A DNA stretch of 64,000 nt from positions 15,234,769 through 15,298,768 of the forward strand of contig NC_049982.1 of NCBI RefSeq assembly GCF_000003815.2, written 5' to 3'. Under the pieces are notes generated by a model. The model was given only the letters and a program-made list of their open reading frames with translations, ran no database searches and was not told the origin of the DNA. This stretch comes from Branchiostoma floridae. Lineage: Eukaryota; Chordata; Leptocardii; Amphioxiformes; Branchiostomatidae. A program made the position numbers and the translations under genes. Shown piece after piece: positions 49,691 through 60,258 of the stretch. Every line of letters begins with the position of its first letter. The stretch's first letter is position 1.

Positions 49691-52600
49691 TTAGGGGGCA
49701 TGAAAGATAAAGTCAGTCGAGCCAACAGATGGCTGCTGGTCACTTGCACTGGCCCTGACACCAGATTGTTGCTGGCCATCTTCAGTCGAGCCAACAGAAT
49801 TTTCACTGTCAGAATGTTGGAAGAATAAATCCAACTTCGAGATCTCAGAAGTGACACTCTTCTTAGGCTCAGGCTGCTCAGCTAAAGAAGGAATAAAAAA
49901 GAATGAAAAAAAGTTAGTGAACAGTGACAACAGAAAAAAAAGATTTTGTTAGTACACTAGTAAACTTTCTTCCAACACAAAGACAAACACGTATCAAATT
50001 TTCAACGATCGCATTTCGCCTTCTTCAGGATCAATACTGTTGATCAGCCAGTATTGATCCTGAAAAAGGCGGCAGCGGTCGTTGAAAATTTTAATCCGCG
50101 TATACCTTTGTGTTGAAAGAAAGTTTAGCATTGTACCATGATTGCTACCAACACAGATGAGCTTCCATGATAATTTGAGGAAATGTTTTATTAGATACAG
50201 GTATAAAGATGTGTTATTCATTATTGCTTGAAACTTTCAAAAGTTACTAAATTACAGTTCCCATCAGCTTATGCAGTATATATATCCTGTACTGACAGAT
50301 GGTGACAAAAGTACAGATCTTAATTTTACGGTGGTGGGTTTTATGCATTGTCCTTTTAGAGGGAGGGAAGTGTTTGATATTTTGGGTTTCAAGCAATTTA
50401 CCATCATTATGAGATAGATTTTGTGATTGGCCTTGTAATTTTGTCCTCTCCTGTGTAATAGGGATTACATTTTTTTAGAAAGGCAAAGATAGGACAAGTA
50501 ACTTTTTACATCTTATACACGTCTGGACTGCAAATTCTGTAAGGAATTTGCAAAAGATAGAGAAGAATGTTGATCTCCAACCATTTACATGTACTTTGGA
50601 AAACAATCATGTGACCTATATGATGACGAGTACACAACATGGTGAGAAAATCCATAATAACACCAATGTGCTGAGAATTCAAGGTCATTATCATCATATC
50701 TTGTATGTTGGTATAGGTTGGTATTGTATAGAATGTAAGTACTTACCCTCATGATGGTGGTGATGGAAAGCATCATGGAAAAAGCCATGGTGAGTCTGTA
50801 GTTTCAGCTCCTCCTCGTGAATTCGCACGGCTTCCGCGTGCTCAAGCTTCTCCTGGTGGGACCTCAACAGTTTAGCCTTGTCAAGGACTAGAAAGGGACA
50901 TGCAGATTCAAGAATTAGGTCACCCCCATGTCAAAAACTTGGAAGAGTGCATTGAGGAATATTTCTAGGTACTTGTATGTGCTCGATCTGTCCATATGCC
51001 CGATTTTCCCAAAGGACACTCCTAATATAGTCCATTTCAAACATGCCCAGCAGCCATGCATAACCAATGATGGTGACTGTAGCAGGTGGCTATTTACTTT
51101 CAATGACTCACTCATCAGTCAGTCTGGGTCTGTCAGTAAAAGGAGAGGAATGAGCATATAATGTTCCCCAGCAATTTGGTCAAGCACACCAAATCACCTC
51201 TACCTTATCTTATTGATAAGTGCCTGGAGTTCTACAACATCTGGAGGTTTCATTAATGGATTGGACTGATGCATTGAACTGGAGACTTAATGTCTCATCT
51301 GGAGGATAATCTGATAACAAACTCCAGTCTCCCTAATACCTGTTAGGAATTTAGACATATGACCTACATTTCAAATAGCCATCAAGACTATGTTTAGTTC
51401 GAGGACAAAGGTTAAAATATTAGGGGAATGGGAAGCTTATGACACTGTTCTGTTTTGCATTATTTCAATCAGCCCACAGTAGGGAAAGCCTGGATTTCAA
51501 AGAAAAGGAAACATGAAGGATACTTACTGGTAAAGATGCAGAAAGTGATCAATGCAGTATATGCAATGATAGCAACAAGTCCAGCAATATTGACTCCCAG
51601 TTGATGCCAGGCAGCGGACTGTCCATCATAGCCGCAGTAGAAAATACCCTTCTCCTTGTCCATAAAAGGACAAAGGATTACACCCCACACTCCAGGTGCC
51701 AGGTGCACTGTGGGAAGGTACAAAGTAAAAGACTGTTCACAGCCACTGTCACTTCTCCAGCCATGGATGACAAAAGGTTTCCTGTATCAGCCTGCTTCAT
51801 GGCTGCTCATCAGGACAGCCAACTTATGGGCACCGTCCTGAATATTTGTTGTTGTTTGTATCTTTAAAACTACCAATAAATGCCCAGTATTAGATTATAT
51901 CACTGTGAAAACTTGCACGAAACATGAGTGTGTATAGCAACACGACAATCATTTGATAGGGTTGAACACCAATTCAACTAATAGATGTAAGCCATCATAG
52001 AAGGATTCAAATTACCCTGGCACATACATAATATATTAAGTATGCTTTCTGTCAATGAATCAATAATAGCTTTTTGCTGAGACCTAATGTAGTAATATAT
52101 GTTCAATTTGTTTTCTATATGTATATGTTTTCGGTCCGTGACGATATCAGCCTGCTGCCAAGTGTCCACAATGATGTATTGTTCTTGTCGCAACCTGAAT
52201 AAAGTAAAAGTTAATGTAGTAATTATGAAAGGGACTTGATTCATAAACAGTGCAATTGTCTAACCTGCAGTTGCATCGACAGGATCCTCAATTGAAGTAA
52301 ACTTGTGCAGGCTAATGGACCACAGACAGTGAATAAGGGCGCCTGAAGTTCCGATGATTAGAGCACCATAGGTAGTCACAACGTTAGCAGAAGCACAGAC
52401 TGCCACCTAGACAAAACACAGTCATATTGGTCAACAGGCAAGGCATCCCAAATCTTCTGAATGGAAAAAGACTATATTCAAGTCAGAGCATAAGTCTACC
52501 CTGTTCATAAGCAACATGTGCATTTACTATTGTATAGCCAATCGGAATTTGAGCTTACGGTGCCTCCCAGGCATCCATTCACCACGATGCACAGCACATA

Positions 52601-55600
52601 GTAGTCATTGATCTTCTTGTGAACCAGCCGCTCAAACAGAATGGTGGCTAAACCACCAGATGCACAGGCCAGTCCTGTGTTCATAACCGCACGGGCTACG
52701 GCACCAGAGTCTCCAGCTGATGACATTGCACCCTGAGAACTGCCGTTGAAGGCGAAGAAGCCGACCATCAGGATAAAGAAACCTGTACAAAACCAAGTAC
52801 ATCACAAACAAGTGTATCATACTATGTGACGTATTTATGGTCTCCGACGCATTAGTCGCAATGATATATATTGCGCCGATGATATGGACAGTCCCAGACA
52901 GACATATAACGACGAACAGGAAAGCAAACTAAGCCCTTATACAATGTATTACTGATAGCTTACAAGGACAAAGTATTCCTCGTTTATTTTAACTCTGGCA
53001 CTGACCAATGACTTGTGATCTATTTAGGGATTCCTTCATCGCGACAGCTGTTCTCACATAACCCCATTTCTATATCACGCAACATCTGCTTGGCAATATC
53101 CAATTACCGCAGTGCCTAACACGCAGAAAAAAAACGAAGAGCTGGACCAATATACCAAAAGACGTAGGGGTGATATCTGGAATCATTACATCGATTGTAC
53201 AGCAGCTACCGCGAAAAAAAACGTGCATTATCGCGCAACTGAGTCCAGACGACGTGCCAAACTACATGAGAATGCGGCAAACATAGACTAAGAGGTACAG
53301 ATGCGAACACTCATCACATCCACCGATCACAAGACTCTGCCGTCGGAGGTTACCCTCCGATCACAGAGTAATAAACAAACAAAACAATTGAAACTTTGTT
53401 CTTATAATCTATAAAGCTTTATCTGACAGCTGATACAATCATGTACATAGTACATAGTAAAATGCATTTGGAATATTTGGTTGCCAAATGCCTCCGAAGC
53501 CTTCATAAGTATTACATATTACAGGATCAGTAACTACGACTGAGGCTACATGCATCTATTTACATGATAGATGCAGGATGGGTGATTTAGACTTCTTACC
53601 CAAGGTGACCAGAGCTGGAGAAGACTCAGAGATGGCATGCTCTTCAACATCCTTGGCCAACTTTCTGCGGCCCAATACGATGGCCCCCATTAGGGCAGCT
53701 GTCCCTCCGCAGGCATGTACAACACCGCTTCCAGCAAAATCCTGAGTATCTCATGAAGAGCACAATACATAATGTTAGTGTATGCTGGAGAAAAAATTTG
53801 ATGGATTGTTTTGTCATTTTGAGGAGAAACAATTTTGAAATGTGTACCATGTCAATGTTAGGCAGCAAAACTATGATATCATATTTCATTCGAGCATCTA
53901 CTCAAACACGAGCACTGGACAGTTCAGCTATAAAACTTGAACTTTCACTCTCCATCGGAGACAAATTTTGGCAGAGATTTTAGTCCTCCGCGTGCGTTAC
54001 TTACCTGGTATGCAAGACCATACAAATCAGAGTTGAGCCAGCCATAGCCACTCCATGTCCAATGAACAACAGTTGGGTACACAAAGCCGGTGATGACGAA
54101 AGAGTAGATCAGGTACCCATGGTACGAGGCGCGTCCAACCATGGCCCCAGATACGATAGCCGTGGCAGTGGCGGCAAATGAGTACTGGAAGAATACCCAG
54201 GTCAGTGCATCATCGCTCTCAAGATCGGTTAGGGCGAAGTGTAGCGTTCCCATGTATCCGCCAGTTGTTGGGCCAAACGCCACAGCATATCCAAAGAAGA
54301 AGTAGCCTGCAGTTCCAACACCTACGGATACAAGCATGCAAACCCACTTGATGCTGTAAAATGTTATGCAGTATGATGGACATCAATACAGCATGATACT
54401 GCTCATAAGCCATTCTTGCATTGGTAAAGATAAAATACTGCTCGCACCATAGAACACAAATGTCATGATGGCGAAAGAGTAGAGCAGATCTGCCCATAGT
54501 ATGAGGTATTGCCAACCTTATTCAGATAGCATACCCCCAATGATAGAAAGAAGGGACACTCGTGTTACTTAGTCGTACCACAGAGCTCTATGCGCATCCG
54601 TTCTGCACATGAGGTTCGTGTGAAATTCTGTCAATGCGTAGCCGTACGCCCAACAATTGGATTTTTGTGGGCAAAGTAGGGGCAAATTAGGGGCATGCGT
54701 CTTCGTATTTTAGTTTCAGTTTTTCCCATTACAACCCGACCATGTACATGTAAATTATATACTTCGTGAATTTCAAAGTGGCAGCTACCGCTGTAGTTTT
54801 CGAAACATTGGCGATTTTTTGTCAGTTTTCGTGTGCTTATCGTTTTTACAGTTCACCTAGATCCAAAAAGCTACATCCACAGCGTAATGGTCTATTTCTT
54901 CATCTTTCATTTGATGCCAAAGTTCCCTGAATAATTTCACAAGGAACGGTTTTGCGGCAATACCCACTTAACGGTAGTGAAAATTCTGCCTAGTAAAAGC
55001 TACCGATGCGCGCCCTCCTGTGCTGTGGATACATTTGATACATTTCGTGTGGTAACGTTATAACAAAACTCATTTCTTGGTTTTAAAATCTGTATGAACG
55101 CAGCTGCCACATGCAATATAATAACTGACATGATAACAATCCAGTACAGACAGACAGAATTTTCAGTGCGAGATCCCGACCTTTCCAAAATCGTCAGATT
55201 CGAACTCATGAGTTCAGGCGAGGTCCTGCGGGGGTCAGGTAAGGTCAGGCGTAATGTTGCAACTTTCAGTCGATGTTTGGAAAAGCTGACAAAACTAAAG
55301 GCTCAGGTTTTGCCGTCTCAAATGGATTTATAAAACTCTTCTAAATAAGACTGATATCACATGCATGAAAGCTTAACAAAGTAAGGTTCATATACAAGTT
55401 GACAAATGCCATAAAGTAAAGTTTAAGTTCTGCGAAGCAGAGCGGAAGGTCATTGAGTCCGACTTGTCCACCAGAAAAAGACACCCTAGAATTCGACCTG
55501 TTCTGATATAATTCCGGGGAAAACCCGTTTCCTGACAAATTAACCAGAGGACTTTGGTATCACTTTAAAGGCGAGAAAATAGGCTATTACACTATGCAAT

Positions 55601-56192
55601 TATCTAATTAGATCTAGGTGAACTGTAAAAGATATAATCACACACCAACTGCCCAAAAAGCGGTTATGTTTCAAAAGTTATAACGTTCGCTGTTAATTTG
55701 GAATACACGAACTACTAGTATCTACATGCTTTAACGGGCAAAACCTGTAGATATGAAGAAGTATAGATAATAGATATGTAGGTCCGAGGTCATTTTGCTG
55801 CACAGCATGCAATGGGGTCAAATCCGTTCATGGTAAAAGCCGCATCTAAGAGAATAACGTGTTGTAGTTTGACCTGCGGTTTGATCATGACTGTGCTGCT
55901 GTACGTAGTTGACCCTGACTTTTCGCTGTCAACAACCTAACGCTATGGCAAAGACATGCTACTTACAAACGTCCATGACGTTGTTGAGCAGGATGGCGTG
56001 GACGTTGGCGACCTTGACCGAACCGACTTCCAACAGGGCGAAGCCTGCCTGCATGGTCATAATGAGGCAGCCACACAGGATGAGCAGCAGTGTGTCCAAG
56101 CTCACGGCGAATACGTCTAGCTTGCCGTTGATATCCGCGATCGCGGCCTCTGTGGCGTTCATCCGCCCGTCAAGAGTTTCCAGTGTCGCCAT
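49691..56192 (-). CDS. Ammonium transporter, AMT/MEP family, tandem copy C
   Basis: Coding exons on the minus strand are 55967-56192, 54005-54321, 53600-53741, 52559-52782, 52265-52406, 51528-51707, 50747-50887 and 49691-49881, giving 520 residues with continuous phase. The pore signature is complete: the conserved Asp at the start of exon 3, His in VVHACGG and His in VHLAPGVWG. Exon 7 is 141 nt and encodes a histidine-rich run (HDAFHHHHHE) at the start of the cytosolic tail that A and B lack. Exon 8 encodes a Ser/Gln-rich tail, ending a few residues later than A and B (FIFHAP). The first intron is about 1.6 kb and resembles 31680-33350 upstream of copy A. Intron 3 has a copy C-specific insertion. 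Being first in transcriptional order and having the most regular first exon and promoter, it may be closest to the ancestral form; that is inference. Confidence 0.9.
49962..50130. repeat. Palindromic hairpin in intron 7 of AMT copy C, longest form
   Basis: Here the arms extend further than in A or B: AAACTTTCTTCCAACACAAAG on the left is nearly mirrored by CTTTGTGTTGAAAGAAAGTTT on the right. The inner arms include ATCAAATTTTCAACGA / TCGTTGAAAATTTTAAT and CAGGATCAATACTG / CAGTATTGATCCTG. It probably shows the near-complete element from which A and B have lost parts. Confidence 0.8.
52812..53365. mobile_element. Copy C-specific insertion in AMT intron 3
   Basis: Copies A and B run ACATCACAAATAAACAAAC (near 27250 and 40087) without interruption. 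In copy C the same flank is split: the left part ends near 52811 and the AAACAAACAAAAC part resumes near 53366. The inserted 550 bp have higher GC and several CpGs, a short GGAGGTTACCCTCC hairpin near the right end, and no open frame or recognised ends. The type is unknown. Confidence 0.55.
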
Positions 56193-56379
56193 GATTGAAA
56201 ACAGCTCTCCGAAAACCTTTTACATGGTCTTACATGAGTTGGTTGTTTAGGGAGAATGAACCGTTACAACTCAAAGAGCACAAATGTGACCAGAATCTAT
56301 CGAATGGGCTCTTATTTACAACGACTGACTAAATAGCTGCCTATGGCACCTCTGATTGGTTGGTGTTTCTTAGATTGTG
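56193..56379 (-). promoter_or_regulatory. Candidate promoter of AMT copy C
   Basis: Inverted CCAAT (ATTGG at 56355-56359) lies about 165 bp before the ATG in the block shared by all AMT first exons. Confidence 0.45.
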
Positions 56380-56645
56380 ACGAGTCTATACCATGTTTGG
56401 AAGAAACTGAGTTGTCCTCAGTTGACACTGACTTTAGATCATCAATCGACCAGGAACAAATCCATATTGGAAGAAGTTGAGTTGTCCTCAGTTGACACTG
56501 ACTTTTGATCGGGAACAAAACCACATTTGGAAGAAGATGAGTTGTCCTCAGTTGACACTGCTTTTCGATCATCAATCGACCGGGAACAAAACAAAAACAT
56601 TTAGAAGAAGTTGTCTATTGACCCTGACTTTCGATCATCAACCAC
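56380..56645. repeat. About 60-70-bp tandem repeat upstream of AMT copy C
   Basis: Four copies share GGAAGAA, GAGTTGTCCTCAGTTGACAC and GATCATCAATCGACC. Each looks like the single GGAAGAAGCTGAGTTGTCC block found upstream of the other AMT first exons, so the array arose by local expansion of a promoter-proximal segment. Confidence 0.75.
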
Positions 56646-57667
56646 TGCTCAGCCTATTCATCATTGTATGTGTCCCTGGCCTTTCGAGGACGACGACCTT
56701 TGCTGGACGCGGACGATCATCCCCTGACAGCCCCCAGTTGCACCATGCAAATCTAAGTGTAGTGGACATTTTGGGGGAATGTTGGCCTCTAAAATGAGCC
56801 AATTTACACCTGTTTCTTGACCGCAAATTCGCTCATTGACAGGGAGCCGAGCAGGACACCAACTGTTTCATGATTGCCGAGAAACTGTAGTGACCGGATG
56901 TGACCTGTTGTGACCTTTGAGCGGGAATTTCAGCACGATTTACATTTGGGAAAAAGTAGGATTTTTTTCTGATACGAGCCAACCATGAAAAGAGCCTGAC
57001 AACTCGGTCTTACATATGAAACTAGTAAATGACCACTAGATTGCTCTTATGGAGCGCGCGTTCAGTTTGAATTACTGAAGTAAACTACACTCCATTCCTC
57101 TTTACACCCAGAAAAAGCTGTTGTCTACTACAGTTACAGCTGTCTTCTACAGTTACATTTTTGGGATGAATTTTCACAAAACGTTTATAACGTTTAATAA
57201 TGGACCTTTTCAGGAATAGATAGCATCATGTTAAGTTTTGGTTAGACGCACCGAACACTTTACCGTATAGTAGTTCGCTCTGACGTTTATTATACCGGCG
57301 TCGCTTTTTGCAGCGAACTTCTGGTGTCAAAGGCTAATCGAGAGCAACCGTTGATAAGCATGGCCATTCGATTTTACATCGTACGTACAACACACACACG
57401 CCTCTCCGTTACAGCTTACCTACACATTTCTATATATTTGTCTCTACTAAAAGAATGATGAGACACATGGCACATCTTGAAGCAACTATCCACTTATTTT
57501 GAAACATTAGTTAACATATTCTTTATTCTGAAAACATGGAATTCCGGCAATGCAAGATACCGGCACACATCGCGGCAACGTAACTTTATGCTGCTAAGAA
57601 AAATTGCCTACGTCTAATGTGACAAGTCTTTGCGATGAGCTCTGTGTGTAAAACGCCCGTTGGCTTG
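56646..57667. other. Intergenic region between AMT copy C and the secreted-protein gene
   Basis: No gene is seen. The two genes are on the same strand, so this holds the 3' flank of the secreted-protein gene and the distal promoter region of AMT copy C. A diverged piece of the AGTAGTTCGCTC MITE family lies near 57270. Confidence 0.55.
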
Positions 57668-60209
57668 TCACTGCTGTGTGCTGTCCATGAAGAAAGTGAC
57701 GTGACTGTGGTTCTTCAACAGACCGTCCGCATCCTTCTTCAGCTGGTAGTGCAGAACTGTGTGGGTGATATTTTAGAACTAACTTACTGCAGATTATAAT
57801 TTATCAACACACGCACACGTACACACATGCATACACATACATACACATGCACGCACACACACACACAGATGCACACACACACACACACAGACCCACACAC
57901 ACACTGAAACCATCACCACCATCACTAGATAGACCACCAAATTGCTTACTCGACGATCGAAACATTTTCAACTAGAGTTCCACGAACACATACCTTTGCC
58001 AAATAAACCAGGTTTGTTATGTAGAATGATGTCTGTAGACAAATGCGTTACTCCTTTCATTTTCTTTATAATGATATGCTTGGAGTTGGTTTATAAAATT
58101 TCAGCATTGATCATGCAAATTAGATCCCAAGTTACAATTAATTGATATCGAATTGCATACCAAAATCATGATGATCCTTTAATCCATTCTTGACTTATTC
58201 TCTTTCAAAGTCTTTAAATACACATCTTACTCTCTTCCCTCTTTCTCAGTTACATATGTGAAAACTTTGATGAAAGTACTATAATGGAATACAGTGGATT
58301 TATGAACTTTTCCTCATCAATTATGCAAATTAGCTGTTAATTTGCATAATAAGTATCACATTATATAAGTCTTCACTTAGGCTATCTACATGCCAAAAAT
58401 CATGACGATCCGTCAACACGTTCATATTTTCTCATTAATTATGCAAATGAGATCATCATGTGCATGATAAAAATGTATTGGCATTTCTCTCTTTCTCAGC
58501 TACATATGTGACAAGTTTTAAAGTCCTATCATGGAATGTAGTGAATCTATAAAATATCCTCATTAATTATGCAAATTAGCTGTTGATTTGCATAATTTGT
58601 ATCTTATTATGCAGGTCTTTACTTACGCTACCTACATACCAAAAAACATGATGATCCGTCAACATGTTCATATTTTCTCATTAATTATGCAAATGAGGCC
58701 ATCATTTGCATAATTGATATCTATCGACATTTCTCTCCTTCCCAGCTACATATGTGACAAGTTTGAAAGTCCTATCATGGAATGCAGTGGATTTATAAAT
58801 TTTCCTCATTAATTATGCAAATTAGCTGTTGATTTGCATAATTAGTATACCATTATGTACGTCATCACTCATTCTATCTACATACCAAAAATCATGACGA
58901 TCCGTCAACACGTTGTAGAGTTATTCTCGTCCAAAGTTTGTTTGTTTGTTTGTTTATTTCGATGGTTTGAAAGGAAACCGGTGCCTGCAGTTCCAAAAAA
59001 AGCCGCTAGGGGGCCCAAACTCACAGCACTTACTCTCTGCCTCGAGGGCTATCTACCACTCAAAAATCATGAACACAGCATGTCCAGAACAGGAGATATC
59101 AAAAATTGAGGTTCTGCTGCAGTACCTTAGCAAGCCGCTAGGGGGCCCATTATCGAACTTGACCTTCGTTTTCCCGACCCCTACCCACCTACCAAATATT
59201 ATCGGGATCCATCCAAGACTTCTTGAGTTATGCTGTTAACACACAGACAGACAGACACACAGACTCACAAGCCCAAAACATAACCTTAGCCATTCTGGCA
59301 AAGGTATTCTGGCAAAGGTAACAAAGGTAACTAAGTTGCAGAATGTCCCTAGCAGAGAATCTGATAAAGCACAGTGACCTTACCCAACGGCCCAGTAGGA
59401 GCGAGTCGCAGCGTGACTGTGGACGAGGCCACCTCTACCCTGGTGCTGCTGTACACTTTAGCAGTCACAAAGCTCCGCGGTGGAACTTGGCCGGTCAAGG
59501 AGGCCTCCAACTTGACAAGAACCATGGAAACACACACACCGAGAATGAGCAAGCGTGAAACATTGCTTAGTTCTTCGTGTTAGAGCACGTATAAGTGCAC
59601 GTGGTTGCTAGGGCAGAGTCTGACTTGTATCGAATATTTGTCTACATACCTCCATCCGGGTGGAGTGCCTGATCAGGAATGAATGAGATCCTCCATTGTC
59701 TGTCACGGTGACGTTCATGTCTTGTAGAGTGCAGGAGATGGTGAACTGCTTCCCCAGCTGGGAATAAGAGCAACAACATCTCGATCAGGACGCAACGAGG
59801 CCCACACTCAAACTAACTCCTATGGCAGTCTATTAATGCAGCGTGTTTGGGCCAATTAACAAAGCTTCGAGATTAAGCTTTGAAAAAATGGATGATATAT
59901 CATCCAATAGCATGACTGGTCCGTATTTCTTCGAGAAAACAAAATTTTGTGCAGTGTTGCCATCTAGACCTTCGGTTTTTGACAATGAAACGTATTTGCT
60001 TGCATCGAACAAAGATATTTCATTCATTATAGGAATATAATGAATGAATGAATGAAAGAAAGAAGAAAGAAATGAATGAATATATTATATTGTTTTTTTT
60101 CTTTCTTCTTCTTTCTCCCGTACCACTGCCGCACCACATACACATACACATGCACATGCACATGCACATGCACATGCACATGCACATACACATGCACATA
60201 CACATGCAC

Positions 60210-60258
<49 letters not shown>

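Noticed and set aside
58080-58920. Regularly spaced identical words suggesting a CRISPR-like array
   Set aside because: The unit is about 242 bp, the copies diverge throughout, and the genome is eukaryotic; this is an ordinary tandem repeat.
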